A DNA stretch of 64,000 bases from Mesorhizobium sophorae. GTDB taxonomy: Bacteria > Pseudomonadota > Alphaproteobacteria > Rhizobiales > Rhizobiaceae. A program made the translations under genes and the position numbers. Numbering within the stretch: the stretch's first letter is position 1; each line of letters starts with the position of its first letter. The notes beneath the pieces are model-generated. The model did no database searches. It saw only the letters and a list, made by a program, of their open reading frames with translations, and was not told the DNA's origin. Positions 47,943 to 56,384 of this stretch are shown one piece after another. The DNA lies in assembly GCF_002270415.1 (NCBI RefSeq), contig NZ_NNRI01000001.1, positions 451,465 through 515,464 on the forward strand, given 5' to 3'.

Positions 47943-48950
47943 CTAACAATCCTCGTTAACAAGATCGCCGACCGCCTGCCGAAGCGCGGCGATGCCGCTG
48001 TCGAAATGACGTGTCGGATGGATCCGGTTGGTGAGCAAGGTCCAGGCCTTGCCTCTGTCGAAGTCGATCCACAGTCCGGTGCCGGTAAAGCCGGTGTGGC
48101 CGATGGTTCCCGGGCTGCATAACGCCCCGCCGGACCATCCCTCATAGGGGCGCTCCCAGCCATGCGTGCGGGTTGCGGACAAGGGCGTGCGCATCAGTGC
48201 GATCGAATGCTCGGACGCACCCGTGCCGTCCAATAGCCCCTGCGCAAAATCGAGGACGGACGCGGCTGTTCCGAACAGGCCGGCATGTCCGGCCCCTTGC
48301 AGCGCCGAGCAATTGTCGTCGTGCACCTCGCCGGACAAAACGCGATGGCGCCAGGTGCAGTCTTCGGTCGCGGCTGACGCATCCGGCTCGGCGGAAAAAG
48401 CGAAGCCCGGACCGGGATCCATGTTCCAGATTGTTTTTCCCGAGAGCCGCTCCAACGCAAAGCCGAGCAGGATGAAGTTGATGTCGGAATAGACCGGGTC
48501 GCGGGCGCGCCATTCGCGCTGTAGGATGAAGGCGCGCAGCAGCTCGGGATCTCGCCCATACGTATAGATCGGCTCGACCGCCGGAAAAGGCGTCTGGTGG
48601 CCAAGACACTGGAGGAACGTCACCTTCCGCTCCCAGGCCTCTGCATCATACTGGCGAAGGTCCGGCAGAGCGGAGATCAGCGGCGCATCGAGATCGATGG
48701 CGTCGTCTTCCGCCAGCGCCAGGATGCGCGGTGTCGTAAAGATCACCTTGGTCAAGGACGCCAGGTCGAACCATGTTTGGTCGTGCATTGGCCGCAACTT
48801 CGGTACGAGTTGCGCGGAGCCGACCGACCTGACGACGCGTTCGCCATTTCTGTCGACAATGCCGAGCACGCCGCCAGGGATGCGCCTGGCGACCACCGCC
48901 GCTGCCAGCGGTTGGAATGCGCGATCGAAGAGCTGGGCGAGGGTGCTCAA
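47943..48950 (-). CDS. Serine hydrolase, beta-lactamase/class C fold, cytosolic
   Basis: 335 aa of the beta-lactamase-related family (AmpC/PBP4-like fold). Active-site SxxK is SLTK in [12 protein letters not shown] near residue 65, YxN is YSD near 153, and the third motif is HTG in GHTGFTGTG. No signal peptide or membrane segment is visible, so unlike AmpC or PBPs it is probably cytosolic. Start is TTG at 48950, fixed by GGAGG 7 nt upstream. It sits 10 nt before anmK, so a role in processing imported muropeptides (amidase or esterase) is a reasonable inference. Confidence 0.85.
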   Translation of the reverse strand: MSTLAQLFDRAFQPLAAAVVARRIPGGVLGIVDRNGERVVRSVGSAQLVPKLRPMHDQTWFDLASLTKVIFTTPRILALAEDDAIDLDAPLISALPDLRQYDAEAWERKVTFLQCLGHQTPFPAVEPIYTYGRDPELLRAFILQREWRARDPVYSDINFILLGFALERLSGKTIWNMDPGPGFAFSAEPDASAATEDCTWRHRVLSGEVHDDNCSALQGAGHAGLFGTAASVLDFAQGLLDGTGASEHSIALMRTPLSATRTHGWERPYEGWSGGALCSPGTIGHTGFTGTGLWIDFDRGKAWTLLTNRIHPTRHFDSGIAALRQAVGDLVNEDC

Positions 48951-48985
48951 TACCGGCCTCCATCTGAAAGGCGGCGTTCCGTCCC

Positions 48986-49140
48986 ACCCCCCTCTGCCCT
49001 GCCGGGCATCTCCCCCGCAAGGGGGGAGATTGGCAGTTCGTGCGCGCCGTCAGCCTTCAGACTTTGGAGATTGGCGAAGGCCGATGCGACATCCAATCTC
49101 CCCCCTTGCGGGGGAGATGTCCGGCAGGACAGAGGGGGGT
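48986..49140. repeat. Long inverted repeat, 48-bp arms
   Basis: Arms 48986-49033 and 49093-49140 are reverse complements with two mismatches, flanking a 59-bp spacer. Each arm also contains its own smaller palindrome (CTCCCCCGCAAGGGGGGAG). I recognise the arm as a frequent Mesorhizobium intergenic repeat. It lies inside an operon between the ATPase and hydrolase genes, where the RNA would form a very stable cruciform-like stem that could limit readthrough to the hydrolase and anmK. Confidence 0.85.
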
Positions 49141-49179
49141 GCTGTCCCGCCGAGTCAGGAAGTGCCTGCAGGACAGTAA

Positions 49180-50928
49180 TCACACCTCCGCCCTCGCCAT
49201 ATGATCAGCCCCAAACTGCTCCCATCTCGCCGGCGCCGGCTCGTACCCCTGCGGGCGCACCAGCGAGGGGACCTGGCGCGTGTCGAGTTCGAAATGTTCG
49301 TGGCGCCGGTCGATGGTCGGAACGGCGGCGATGAGCTTCTTCGTATAGGAATGTTGCGGCTTCGACAGCACCGAGGTCGCGTCGCCGATCTCGACGATCT
49401 GGCCGGCATAGATGACGGCGATCCGGTGGGCGATCCGCTCGACGACGGCCATGTCGTGCGAGATGAACAGATAGGCCAGCCCGAACTCGCGCTGCAGGTC
49501 GACCAGCAACTCCAGCACCTTGGCCTGCACCGAAACATCGAGCGCCGACACCGCTTCATCGAGAACGACCACGGAAGGGTTGAGCATCAACGCGCGGGCG
49601 ATGCACAGCCTTTGCCGCTGGCCGCCGGAGAATTCGTGGGGGTAGCGTTCAAGGCTGTTCTTCGGCAGGCCGACGCGCTCCAGCAGGGTTGCCATCCTGG
49701 CCTGCGTCTCGGCATTCACCCGGCCGCCGGTGGCGATCACCGGCTCGGCCAGGATGCTCTCGATGCTGAGCCTTGGATTGAGCGAGGCATAGGGGTTCTG
49801 GAACACCATCTGCACGGGCAGGGCGCTCTGCTCGGCCGAAGCCTTTCGGACGCCGACCGAGAAGCTGCCGCGTGTCGACCGCACCAGCCCCAGGACGGCG
49901 CGCGCGGTGGTCGATTTGCCCGAACCGCTCTCGCCGACAATGGCCAGCGTCTCGCCGGGCATCAGGTCGAAATCGACGCCATCGACGGCATGCACCGCGC
50001 CTGTGGCGCGGCTGAAGAAGCTGCTCTTGAGGGGAAATCGTACAACCAGGTTATCCACCTTCAAGGCCGGTTCCTTGGCTGCACCCGTGTCGCGCTGCCC
50101 GTCGGCGCGCGTCGCGCTGCCATTGGCGAAATGCGGCACGTCCTGCAGCAGGTGCTGCGTGTAGGGTTGCTGCGCATTGTCGAGGATCTGGTTCAACTCG
50201 CCTTGCTCCACGGCCTGCCCGTTCTGCATCACCATCACCCTGTCGGCGATGCCGGCGACCAGGCCGATGTCGTGGGTGATGAAGATCATCGACATGCCGG
50301 TTTCCCGCTTCAACTCGGCCAGCAGCGCCATGATCTGCGCCTGCACCGTGACGTCGAGCGCCGTCGTCGGCTCGTCGGCGATGAGCAGGCGCGGATTGCA
50401 GGCCAGCGCAATGGCGATCATCACCCGCTGCAGCATTCCCCCGGACAGCTGGTTTGGCGTGTATTTCAGAAGGCGTTCGGCATCGGGAATGCGCACGCGG
50501 TCGAGCGCATCCTTGGCCGCCGCCGTGGCTTGCCTGCCGGTCAGCTCACGGTGCAGCCGAAACGATTCCTCGATCTGCCTGCCGATGGTCAGCACCGGAT
50601 TGAGCGAGGTCATCGGCTCCTGGAAGATCATGCCGATCTCGGCGCCGCGAATGCCGGTCAGTTGCGGTTCGGTAGCAGTTATCAGGTCGAAGACGCTGCT
50701 ATCGGCCCGCTTCAGCTTCATCGCACCGCCAGTGATGCGGCCGCCGCCGAAATCGATGAGACGGTTGATCGACAAGGCGGTGACGGATTTGCCCGAGCCG
50801 CTTTCGCCGACAATGGCCAGAGTCTCGCCGTCGGCAAGGTCGAAACTGACGCCGCGCACCACCTCATTGGCTTGCGGATTGCGGCCGAAGCCGACACGCA
50901 GGTCCGATACGGACAGCAGCGGGATCAT
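49180..50928 (-). CDS. Dual ABC ATPase of an oligopeptide/muropeptide importer (DppD-DppF fusion)
   Basis: 582-aa ATPase with two nucleotide-binding domains in one chain. First: GESGSGKSVTAL, signature LSGGMLQRVMIAIAL, Walker B LLIADEPTTALD (about residues 36-175). Second: GESGSGKSTTAR, FSGGQRQRLCIARAL, VVVLDEAVSALD (about 325-465). VPSLVRPQGYEP at the end is the oligopeptide-binding extension. Start MIPLLSV at 50928 overlaps the DppC-type stop by 4 nt; the longer open frame is a shadow of the permease. Confidence 0.92.
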   Translation of the reverse strand: MIPLLSVSDLRVGFGRNPQANEVVRGVSFDLADGETLAIVGESGSGKSVTALSINRLIDFGGGRITGGAMKLKRADSSVFDLITATEPQLTGIRGAEIGMIFQEPMTSLNPVLTIGRQIEESFRLHRELTGRQATAAAKDALDRVRIPDAERLLKYTPNQLSGGMLQRVMIAIALACNPRLLIADEPTTALDVTVQAQIMALLAELKRETGMSMIFITHDIGLVAGIADRVMVMQNGQAVEQGELNQILDNAQQPYTQHLLQDVPHFANGSATRADGQRDTGAAKEPALKVDNLVVRFPLKSSFFSRATGAVHAVDGVDFDLMPGETLAIVGESGSGKSTTARAVLGLVRSTRGSFSVGVRKASAEQSALPVQMVFQNPYASLNPRLSIESILAEPVIATGGRVNAETQARMATLLERVGLPKNSLERYPHEFSGGQRQRLCIARALMLNPSVVVLDEAVSALDVSVQAKVLELLVDLQREFGLAYLFISHDMAVVERIAHRIAVIYAGQIVEIGDATSVLSKPQHSYTKKLIAAVPTIDRRHEHFELDTRQVPSLVRPQGYEPAPARWEQFGADHMARAEV

Positions 50929-51764
50929 GCCGGCGCCCTGCGCATCTTCGGGTCGAGGATGTCGCGCAAGGCGTCGCCAAGCAGGTTGAAGCCGAGGATG
51001 CTGATCATGATCGCCAACCCGGGGAAGATCATCAGCCACGGCGCGGTCTCCATCAGATTGCGGCTGTCGCTCAGCATCAGGCCGAGCGACGCGGCGGGCG
51101 GCTGCGTGCCGAGCCCCAGAAAACTCAGGCCGGCTTCCGTCAGCAGCGCCCAGGCCAGCGCCAGCGTCACCTGGACGGTCAATGGCGCCACCAGGTTGAG
51201 CAGCAGATGGCGGGTCACGATGTAGCTCGAACTGCTGCCGAAGGTGCGCGCGGCGTCGACGAATTCGCGCGCCTTGAGCGACAAAGCGGGGCCGCGCACC
51301 ACGCGGGTGAAGATCGGCGTGTAGACGATGCCGATGGCAACGACGCTGGTCCATGTGCCCGGCCCGGCAACCGTGACGATCAGCAGCGCCAGAAGGATTG
51401 CCGGGAAGGCCAGCAGCACATCCATGATCCGCATCAGGACGCCGTCCCAGCGGCGGCCGAGCCAGGCGGCGGCCAGCCCCAGCACGGTGCCGGCAAGGGT
51501 CGCGAAGGCTACCGAGAAGAAGGCGACCGTGAACGACTGCCCGACGCCCGCCATCAGCCGGCTGGCGACGTCGCGGCCGAACAGGTCGGTGCCCATCCAG
51601 TAGGCGCCGTTGGGCGCATGCAGCCGATCGACCCGGTATTGCGTGATCGGATTGTGCGGCGTCAGCCCCAGCATGCCGAGGATGGCGACCAACAGATAGA
51701 CGCTGACGATGATGCCGCCGATGCGACCGCTGCCGTGGCTGAAGATGGCGCGCAGGATGCGCAT
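50925..51764 (-). CDS. Oligopeptide ABC transporter permease, DppC-type
   Basis: 279-aa inner-membrane permease. N-terminal short cytoplasmic part, TM1, then NPITQYRVDRLHAPNGAYWMGTDLFGRDVASRLMAG, the OppC_N pattern, and five more segments with EAA loop DAARTFGSSSSYIVTRHLLLNL. ATG 51764 shares a base with the DppB stop and has GGGAGAG 6 nt away; a GTG one codon earlier is possible. Confidence 0.9.
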   Translation of the reverse strand: MRILRAIFSHGSGRIGGIIVSVYLLVAILGMLGLTPHNPITQYRVDRLHAPNGAYWMGTDLFGRDVASRLMAGVGQSFTVAFFSVAFATLAGTVLGLAAAWLGRRWDGVLMRIMDVLLAFPAILLALLIVTVAGPGTWTSVVAIGIVYTPIFTRVVRGPALSLKAREFVDAARTFGSSSSYIVTRHLLLNLVAPLTVQVTLALAWALLTEAGLSFLGLGTQPPAASLGLMLSDSRNLMETAPWLMIFPGLAIMISILGFNLLGDALRDILDPKMRRAPA

Positions 51765-52723
51765 CACGGCTCTCCCAACCGGATGCGCGGATCGAGCGCG
51801 ACATAGGCGAGGTCGACCAGGAGATTGACGATCATGAAGTTGAAGGCGATGAACAGCACGGCGCCTTGCACCAGCGCATAGTCGCGCTGCTGGATCGCGT
51901 CCAGCACCATGCGTCCAAGGCCGGGCAGCGCGTAGATCTGCTCGACGATGACGGCGCCGCCGAGGAGATAGCCGAACTCGATGCCGCTGAGGGTGACGAC
52001 GGGGATCAGCGCATTGGGCAGCGCATGCCGCCAGATGACGCTGCGCGCCGAGGCGCCCTTGCTGCGCGCGGTTCGCACATAGTCGTCGCTCAGCACGTCG
52101 AGCATGGCCGAACGCGATATGCGGGTGACCGAGGCTGCGAAGGCGAAACCGAGCGTGATGGCAGGCAGGATCAGCTGGCTGAGATTGCGCAAGGGATCCT
52201 GCCAGAGCGGCGCGAATTCGCCCATCGCCGGCAGCACGCCGAAGCCGGCCGACAGCGTGTAGATGATCAGCAGGCCAAGCACGAAGCTCGGTGTCGACTG
52301 GCCGATCATGGCGACGATGCGCACCCCGAGATCGGACAGTTTCTCATTGTGCGTGGCGGCAAAGATCCCGGCAGGCATGCCAACCGCGAGCGCGATGATC
52401 ATCGACAGGATGGCCAGTTCAAGCGTCAGCGGGAAGCGCTCGACAATGACGTCGAGCACCGGCCTGCCATAGGTGACCGAGATGCCGAGATTGCCGTGCA
52501 GGATGCCGCCTATCCACCGCCAGTACTGGACGAACCAGGGCTGGTCGATGCCGAAATAGGCGGCGAGCGAGTCACGCTGCGCCGGCGTCAGCAGGCCCGC
52601 CTCGGTGCCCAGCATCGCCGTGATCGAATCGCCCGGCACCATCCGGATCGCAACGAAGACCAGGATGGACACGCCAAGCAGGACGAGAGGAAACGTCGCC
52701 AGTCGTCGCATCAGATAATTCAC
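51764..52723 (-). CDS. Oligopeptide ABC transporter permease, DppB-type
   Basis: 319-aa permease. N-terminal MNYLMRRLATFPLVLLGVSILVFVAIRMVPGDS is the DppB/OppB signature. The EAA-type loop is YVRTARSKGASARSVIWRHALPNALIPV near residues 212-239. It follows the binding-protein gene in the order A-B-C-(DF) and is coupled to the DppC-type gene. Confidence 0.92.
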   Translation of the reverse strand: MNYLMRRLATFPLVLLGVSILVFVAIRMVPGDSITAMLGTEAGLLTPAQRDSLAAYFGIDQPWFVQYWRWIGGILHGNLGISVTYGRPVLDVIVERFPLTLELAILSMIIALAVGMPAGIFAATHNEKLSDLGVRIVAMIGQSTPSFVLGLLIIYTLSAGFGVLPAMGEFAPLWQDPLRNLSQLILPAITLGFAFAASVTRISRSAMLDVLSDDYVRTARSKGASARSVIWRHALPNALIPVVTLSGIEFGYLLGGAVIVEQIYALPGLGRMVLDAIQQRDYALVQGAVLFIAFNFMIVNLLVDLAYVALDPRIRLGEP

Positions 52724-52754
52724 GCGAAGAAGTCCTCTCGTCCAAGGCCGCCGG

Positions 52755-54275
52755 CTACTGCTGGATGGTTACCTTGCTCAGGCTGAACAGCGTGCCCGTC
52801 GGCGTCGGTACGAACCCGGCGATGTTCTTCTGCTGCGCCGTATAGCTGTACGAGGTGTAGAGCCAGATCCACGGCGACATCTCGGCGAGGTGCTTCTCGA
52901 ACTCGGCGAAGATCGCCTTGCGCGCCGCCGGGTCGGTCTCAGCGCGGCCCTTCTGCATCTGGCTGTCGAGCGTGTCGTCGATGTAGTTGGCCACCTTCTG
53001 CAAATTGCCTGCCTTGGTCCAGTAGCGGTTGTACATGGTGTAGGGGTCGGCACGGCCGCCGTTGAGCGCGATCGCCATGTCGAAGTCGCCCTTCAGCCAG
53101 GCGTCGACATAGACGTTGAGCTCCATCATCTTGATGTCGAGCTTGACGCCGATCTCTGCCAGCTGCGACTGGATGACCTGGGCTTCCGCCGCCGCCGTCG
53201 GCGGCTCGCCGGTAGCGCCGATCACGGTCGCCGAAAAGCCGTCGGCATAGCCGGCTTCGGACATCAGCTTCTTGGCCTTTTCGACGTCGCGCTTGTAGCA
53301 GAACAGCTGGCTCGGATCGGTCGCCAGAGCCGGGATCGTCAGCGGGCCGGTGACCTTGCCTTCGCCGAGCGAAGCGGTGTCGAGCACCTCCTGCCGGTCG
53401 ATGGCGCAGGAGATGGCCTGGCGCACCTTGAGCTCGGTCATCGGCTTGCGTGAGGGATTGAGCTGCAGCACGTGATAGGCGAGCACCGGCACGCGGTTCA
53501 GCTGCAGGCTGGCTTCCTTCGGCACCAGCGTGGCGACAAGCGGGTCGTTGAGCAACGCGAAATCGATCTGCTTGGTGCGCATGGCGGCCAGGATCGCGGC
53601 TTCATCGGGAAGCACGCTGATTTCGATGCCGTCGACTCCGGTCGCGCCGCCGGCCCAATCCTTGTTGGCGCTCAGCACTTCCTTGGCATTGGGATCCCAT
53701 TTGTCGAGCTTGAACGGTCCCGAGCCGACCGCCTTGGTGCCGATCGAGCCGGCCTTGATCTCGCTTGCCGGAACGATGGCCGCGTTGACGTCGCTCATCG
53801 CCGTCAGGATCGGCACGTCGGGCTGCGACAGATGAAACACCACGGTCGTCGCATCGGGCGTGTCGATGCTGGCGATCGACAGGAAGTTGGCGCGGGCGGC
53901 CGCGCCCGTCTTCTCGTCGAGGATGCGCTCGAACGATGCCTTGACGTCGGCCGAGGTCACCCCTGTGCCGTCCTGGAATTTCGCCTTGGAATCGAGCTTG
54001 AAGGTCAGCTCCTTGCCGTCCTTGGAGAATTCCCAGGAGGTGGCGATGGCGGGGATGATCTGCAGGCTGGCGTCGACCCGCACCAGCGGCTCATAGATCA
54101 GCTCCAGCAGCCGCAGCGACGAAAAGGCCGTCTGCTTGTGCGGATCAAGCCCGGTGGCGTCCTGCGACCAGGCCATCTGCAGCGTCGCTGCATTCGCCTG
54201 CGTTGAAACCGCAGCCACGCCGAGCATCGCGGCCAGCGTGATGCCCGACAGCAGCTTTCTTGTGAGGTGAACCAT
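52755..54275 (-). CDS. Oligopeptide/muropeptide-binding protein, DppA/MppA family
   Basis: Periplasmic type 2 (SBP_bac_5) binding protein, 506 aa, with a Sec signal to about residue 29 (ANA|AT). Conserved: LQMAWSQDATGLDPHKQ, DGTGVTSADVKASFERIL, VGSGPFKLDKWDPNAK, VRQAISCAIDRQEVLD. It lies between murQ and the permeases. In Gram-negative bacteria murein tripeptide or muropeptide enters by related proteins (MppA with Opp; YepA/YejBEF in agrobacteria). A muropeptide ligand is an inference from gene context. Confidence 0.9.
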   Translation of the reverse strand: MVHLTRKLLSGITLAAMLGVAAVSTQANAATLQMAWSQDATGLDPHKQTAFSSLRLLELIYEPLVRVDASLQIIPAIATSWEFSKDGKELTFKLDSKAKFQDGTGVTSADVKASFERILDEKTGAAARANFLSIASIDTPDATTVVFHLSQPDVPILTAMSDVNAAIVPASEIKAGSIGTKAVGSGPFKLDKWDPNAKEVLSANKDWAGGATGVDGIEISVLPDEAAILAAMRTKQIDFALLNDPLVATLVPKEASLQLNRVPVLAYHVLQLNPSRKPMTELKVRQAISCAIDRQEVLDTASLGEGKVTGPLTIPALATDPSQLFCYKRDVEKAKKLMSEAGYADGFSATVIGATGEPPTAAAEAQVIQSQLAEIGVKLDIKMMELNVYVDAWLKGDFDMAIALNGGRADPYTMYNRYWTKAGNLQKVANYIDDTLDSQMQKGRAETDPAARKAIFAEFEKHLAEMSPWIWLYTSYSYTAQQKNIAGFVPTPTGTLFSLSKVTIQQ

Positions 54276-54365
54276 TCTCGTCTCCCATTATGATTGAACT
54301 CGATGCCTTGCAGTTTCTGCGGACCGCTTCCAAGACACACATGCTTTGGAGTATCGGCCCAGTCT

Positions 54366-54413
54366 ATGCGGCTTCACGCCGTCTTGTCTCATGCGGCTTC
54401 ATGCCGTCGTGTC
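54366..54413. repeat. Two-copy 25-bp tandem duplication at the 3' end of murQ
   Basis: Copies 54366-54388 and 54391-54413 differ at two positions in 23 compared and share the period of 25 bp. The right copy contains the last codons and stop of murQ; the left copy lies in the 123-nt gap before the binding-protein gene. No other element is seen in that gap. Confidence 0.7.
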
Positions 54414-55322
54414 GCCGATTGCCTTTCGCAGGAAGCCCCCGGCCTTGCCGAGGGCCACGCGCGCCTCCTCGACGCCCATGCCGGTGATCGTCACCAGGAT
54501 CGCCAGCTTCACATCGTTGCCGGTCTGGGCGAGCGCTTGCTTGGCTTGCTGCGCCGCGCAACCGGTCGTCTGCATGACGATCCTGGTTGCCCTGGCGACT
54601 AGCTTCTTGTTGGACGGGTTAAGGTCGACCATCAGGTTCTGGTAGATCTTGCCGATGCGGATCATGCTGGCGGTGGTTAGCATGTTGAGCACCAGCTTCT
54701 GCGCAGTTCCCGATTTCAGCCGGGTCGAGCCTGTCAGCACTTCCGGCCCGACAACCGGCGAGATGGCAATGTCGGCGATGTCGGCAATGGTCGAGGCTGG
54801 ATTGCAGGACAAGGCGACCGTCGTCGCGCCAACTTGCTTCGCATAGCTCAATCCGCCGATGACATAGGGCGTGCGCCCGCTGACGGCGATACCGACCACC
54901 ACGTCGTCTGATGTGAGCCCGATCTCCAGCAGCGCCTTCGCGCCCATTTTCGGATCGTCCTCGGCGCCTTCCGTCGACCGCACCAGGGCGTCGGGACCGC
55001 CGGCGATCAGGCCGACGACCATGCCTTCGGGGACACCGAAGGTCGGCGGGCATTCCGAAGCATCGAGAACGCCGAGCCGGCCGCTGGTGCCGGCGCCCAT
55101 GTAGATCAGTCGTGCGCCTTTCTGGAAGGCAAGCACGATGCGGTCCACCGCAGCGGCGATTTCCGGCACGACCTTTTCGACAGCCGCCGGGACGGCCTCG
55201 TCCTCGTCATTGATCTTGCGCAGCACATCGATGGTCGGCAGCAGGTCGATGTCCATCGTCCTTGGGTTGCGGCCCTCGGAAATCAGCCGGTCCAGCTCGG
55301 ACATCAACCCTTGTTCGGTCAT
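54399..55322 (-). CDS. murQ: N-acetylmuramic acid 6-phosphate etherase
   Basis: 307-aa SIS-domain lyase that splits MurNAc-6-P into GlcNAc-6-P and D-lactate (EC 4.2.1.126). N-terminal [32 protein letters not shown] core [28 protein letters not shown] with the catalytic Glu; [40 protein letters not shown]. Start MTEQGLM at 55322 matches the family; the open frame continues to 55463 without a good start. It is the first gene of the leftward recycling operon and a palindromic operator lies 151 bp upstream. Confidence 0.95.
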   Translation of the reverse strand: MTEQGLMSELDRLISEGRNPRTMDIDLLPTIDVLRKINDEDEAVPAAVEKVVPEIAAAVDRIVLAFQKGARLIYMGAGTSGRLGVLDASECPPTFGVPEGMVVGLIAGGPDALVRSTEGAEDDPKMGAKALLEIGLTSDDVVVGIAVSGRTPYVIGGLSYAKQVGATTVALSCNPASTIADIADIAISPVVGPEVLTGSTRLKSGTAQKLVLNMLTTASMIRIGKIYQNLMVDLNPSNKKLVARATRIVMQTTGCAAQQAKQALAQTGNDVKLAILVTITGMGVEEARVALGKAGGFLRKAIGDTTA

Positions 55323-55472
55323 TCCAGTGCTTTCAAATCGTGCTGCGTGGCCGGCGCTGAGCAGAGCTCCCGACCGGCGCCAGCGCACACGGACGCTGTG
55401 TCCGTTTGCTGCTACCCTGTTTTCGTTTGTTAACTTTTTAGAATTTGATATTCGCAACGTCAACAGAAATAT

Positions 55473-55487
55473 GGAATATATTATTCC
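55473..55487. promoter_or_regulatory. Palindromic operator GGAATA-N3-TATTCC upstream of murQ
   Basis: GGAATATATTATTCC, perfect 6-bp arms. The same motif occurs between murA and the RpiR-family gene, sharing TGGAATAT-N-TTATTCCTA, 17 of 18 bases. The surrounding 55430-55490 stretch is AT-rich. Proposed binding site of the RpiR/MurR regulator. Confidence 0.75.
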
Positions 55488-55502
55488 TAGCGGGGCCGGG
55501 CG

Positions 55503-56384
55503 CTATCGCCCGCCGCAGGACCGTTTGGCGAGGATGATCGCACCCGAGACCGCATCGCCATCAGCGGGCTTCAGGCGGCGCCGGACATCGGGGGAGAGCC
55601 AGGGCTCGAGCGCACTGGACAGGCCGCCCAGCAAGGTGACGCGCGGCACGCCTTGTTCGAACAGCACCCTCACCAGCGTGTCGATCTGCTCGGCCGCGCT
55701 TTGCACGATGCGCCGCCCGGCCGGATCGCCCTGGTCGGCATGGCGCATCACCATCGGCGCCAGCGCCGCATAGTCGGTGGCGCTGGCGCGGTCCATCCAG
55801 GCGACGGCTTCCATCGGGTCGCCTTCGAAGCGCTGCATCACCTCCGCCAGCAGCGCCGTCCGCTCGTGCCGTCCGTCATGGGCGCGCAATGCCAGCTGCA
55901 CGGCTTTCAGTCCAAGATCGGCGCCGCTGCCTTCGTCGGAGATCGGAAAGCCGTAGCCGCCGACACGCAGGTCGCGGCCGTCGACAAAGCCGAGGCCGAT
56001 CGAGCCGGTGCCGGCAATGACGATGGCGCCGTCCTGGCCGGAATGCGCGCCAAGGCAAGCGCCGACGCCATCGCTGACGAAATCGATGCTGGCAAACGGA
56101 TGCGCAATCGCCCGCAACGCCTCCAGCGCACCCTTGCGGCCGATGCCGGCAAGGCCGATGCCGGCGCGAATTCTGGCTGTCTCGGCTGGTCCGAAGCCTG
56201 TCTCTTCGATCGCCGCGCCAAAGGCTTTCGCAATGGAGGCCCAGGCCGCGTCGATGCCGAGCCGCGTGGTCGCCGGGCCCGACAGGCCCTGTCCCAGCAC
56301 GTTTCCCTGGGCGTCCTCGATGCGGGCGCGGCACCCGGTCCCGCCGCCATCGACGCCGAGAAAACAATCCGCACCGCTGCTCAT
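55503..56384 (-). CDS. BadF/BadG/BcrA/BcrD-type ATPase, N-acetylglucosamine (amino-sugar) kinase
   Basis: 293-aa ASKHA-fold kinase. Phosphate-1 motif FLGVDGGGTGCRARI near residues 8-22, catalytic Asp in FVSDGVGACLGA near residue 100, adenosine/phosphate-2 VIAGTGSIGLG, and GYGFPISDEGSGADLGLKAVQLAL. The bacterial/eukaryotic GlcNAc-kinase branch carries these motifs. Start at 56384 overlaps the murA stop by 4 nt. It would phosphorylate GlcNAc (or MurNAc) released from recycled wall fragments. A glucosamine or BcrA-like role is less likely in this context. Confidence 0.87.
   Translation of the reverse strand: MSSGADCFLGVDGGGTGCRARIEDAQGNVLGQGLSGPATTRLGIDAAWASIAKAFGAAIEETGFGPAETARIRAGIGLAGIGRKGALEALRAIAHPFASIDFVSDGVGACLGAHSGQDGAIVIAGTGSIGLGFVDGRDLRVGGYGFPISDEGSGADLGLKAVQLALRAHDGRHERTALLAEVMQRFEGDPMEAVAWMDRASATDYAALAPMVMRHADQGDPAGRRIVQSAAEQIDTLVRVLFEQGVPRVTLLGGLSSALEPWLSPDVRRRLKPADGDAVSGAIILAKRSCGGR

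Noticed and set aside
49201..51225. 674-codon plus-strand open frame across the dual ATPase and DppC-type genes
   Set aside because: Shadow frame, rich in His, Arg, Asp and Gln, antisense to two well-defined transporter genes.
54290..54420. Short repeated units near murQ as a CRISPR remnant
   Set aside because: Only two copies with no spacer, and one is part of murQ coding sequence; simple tandem duplication explains it.
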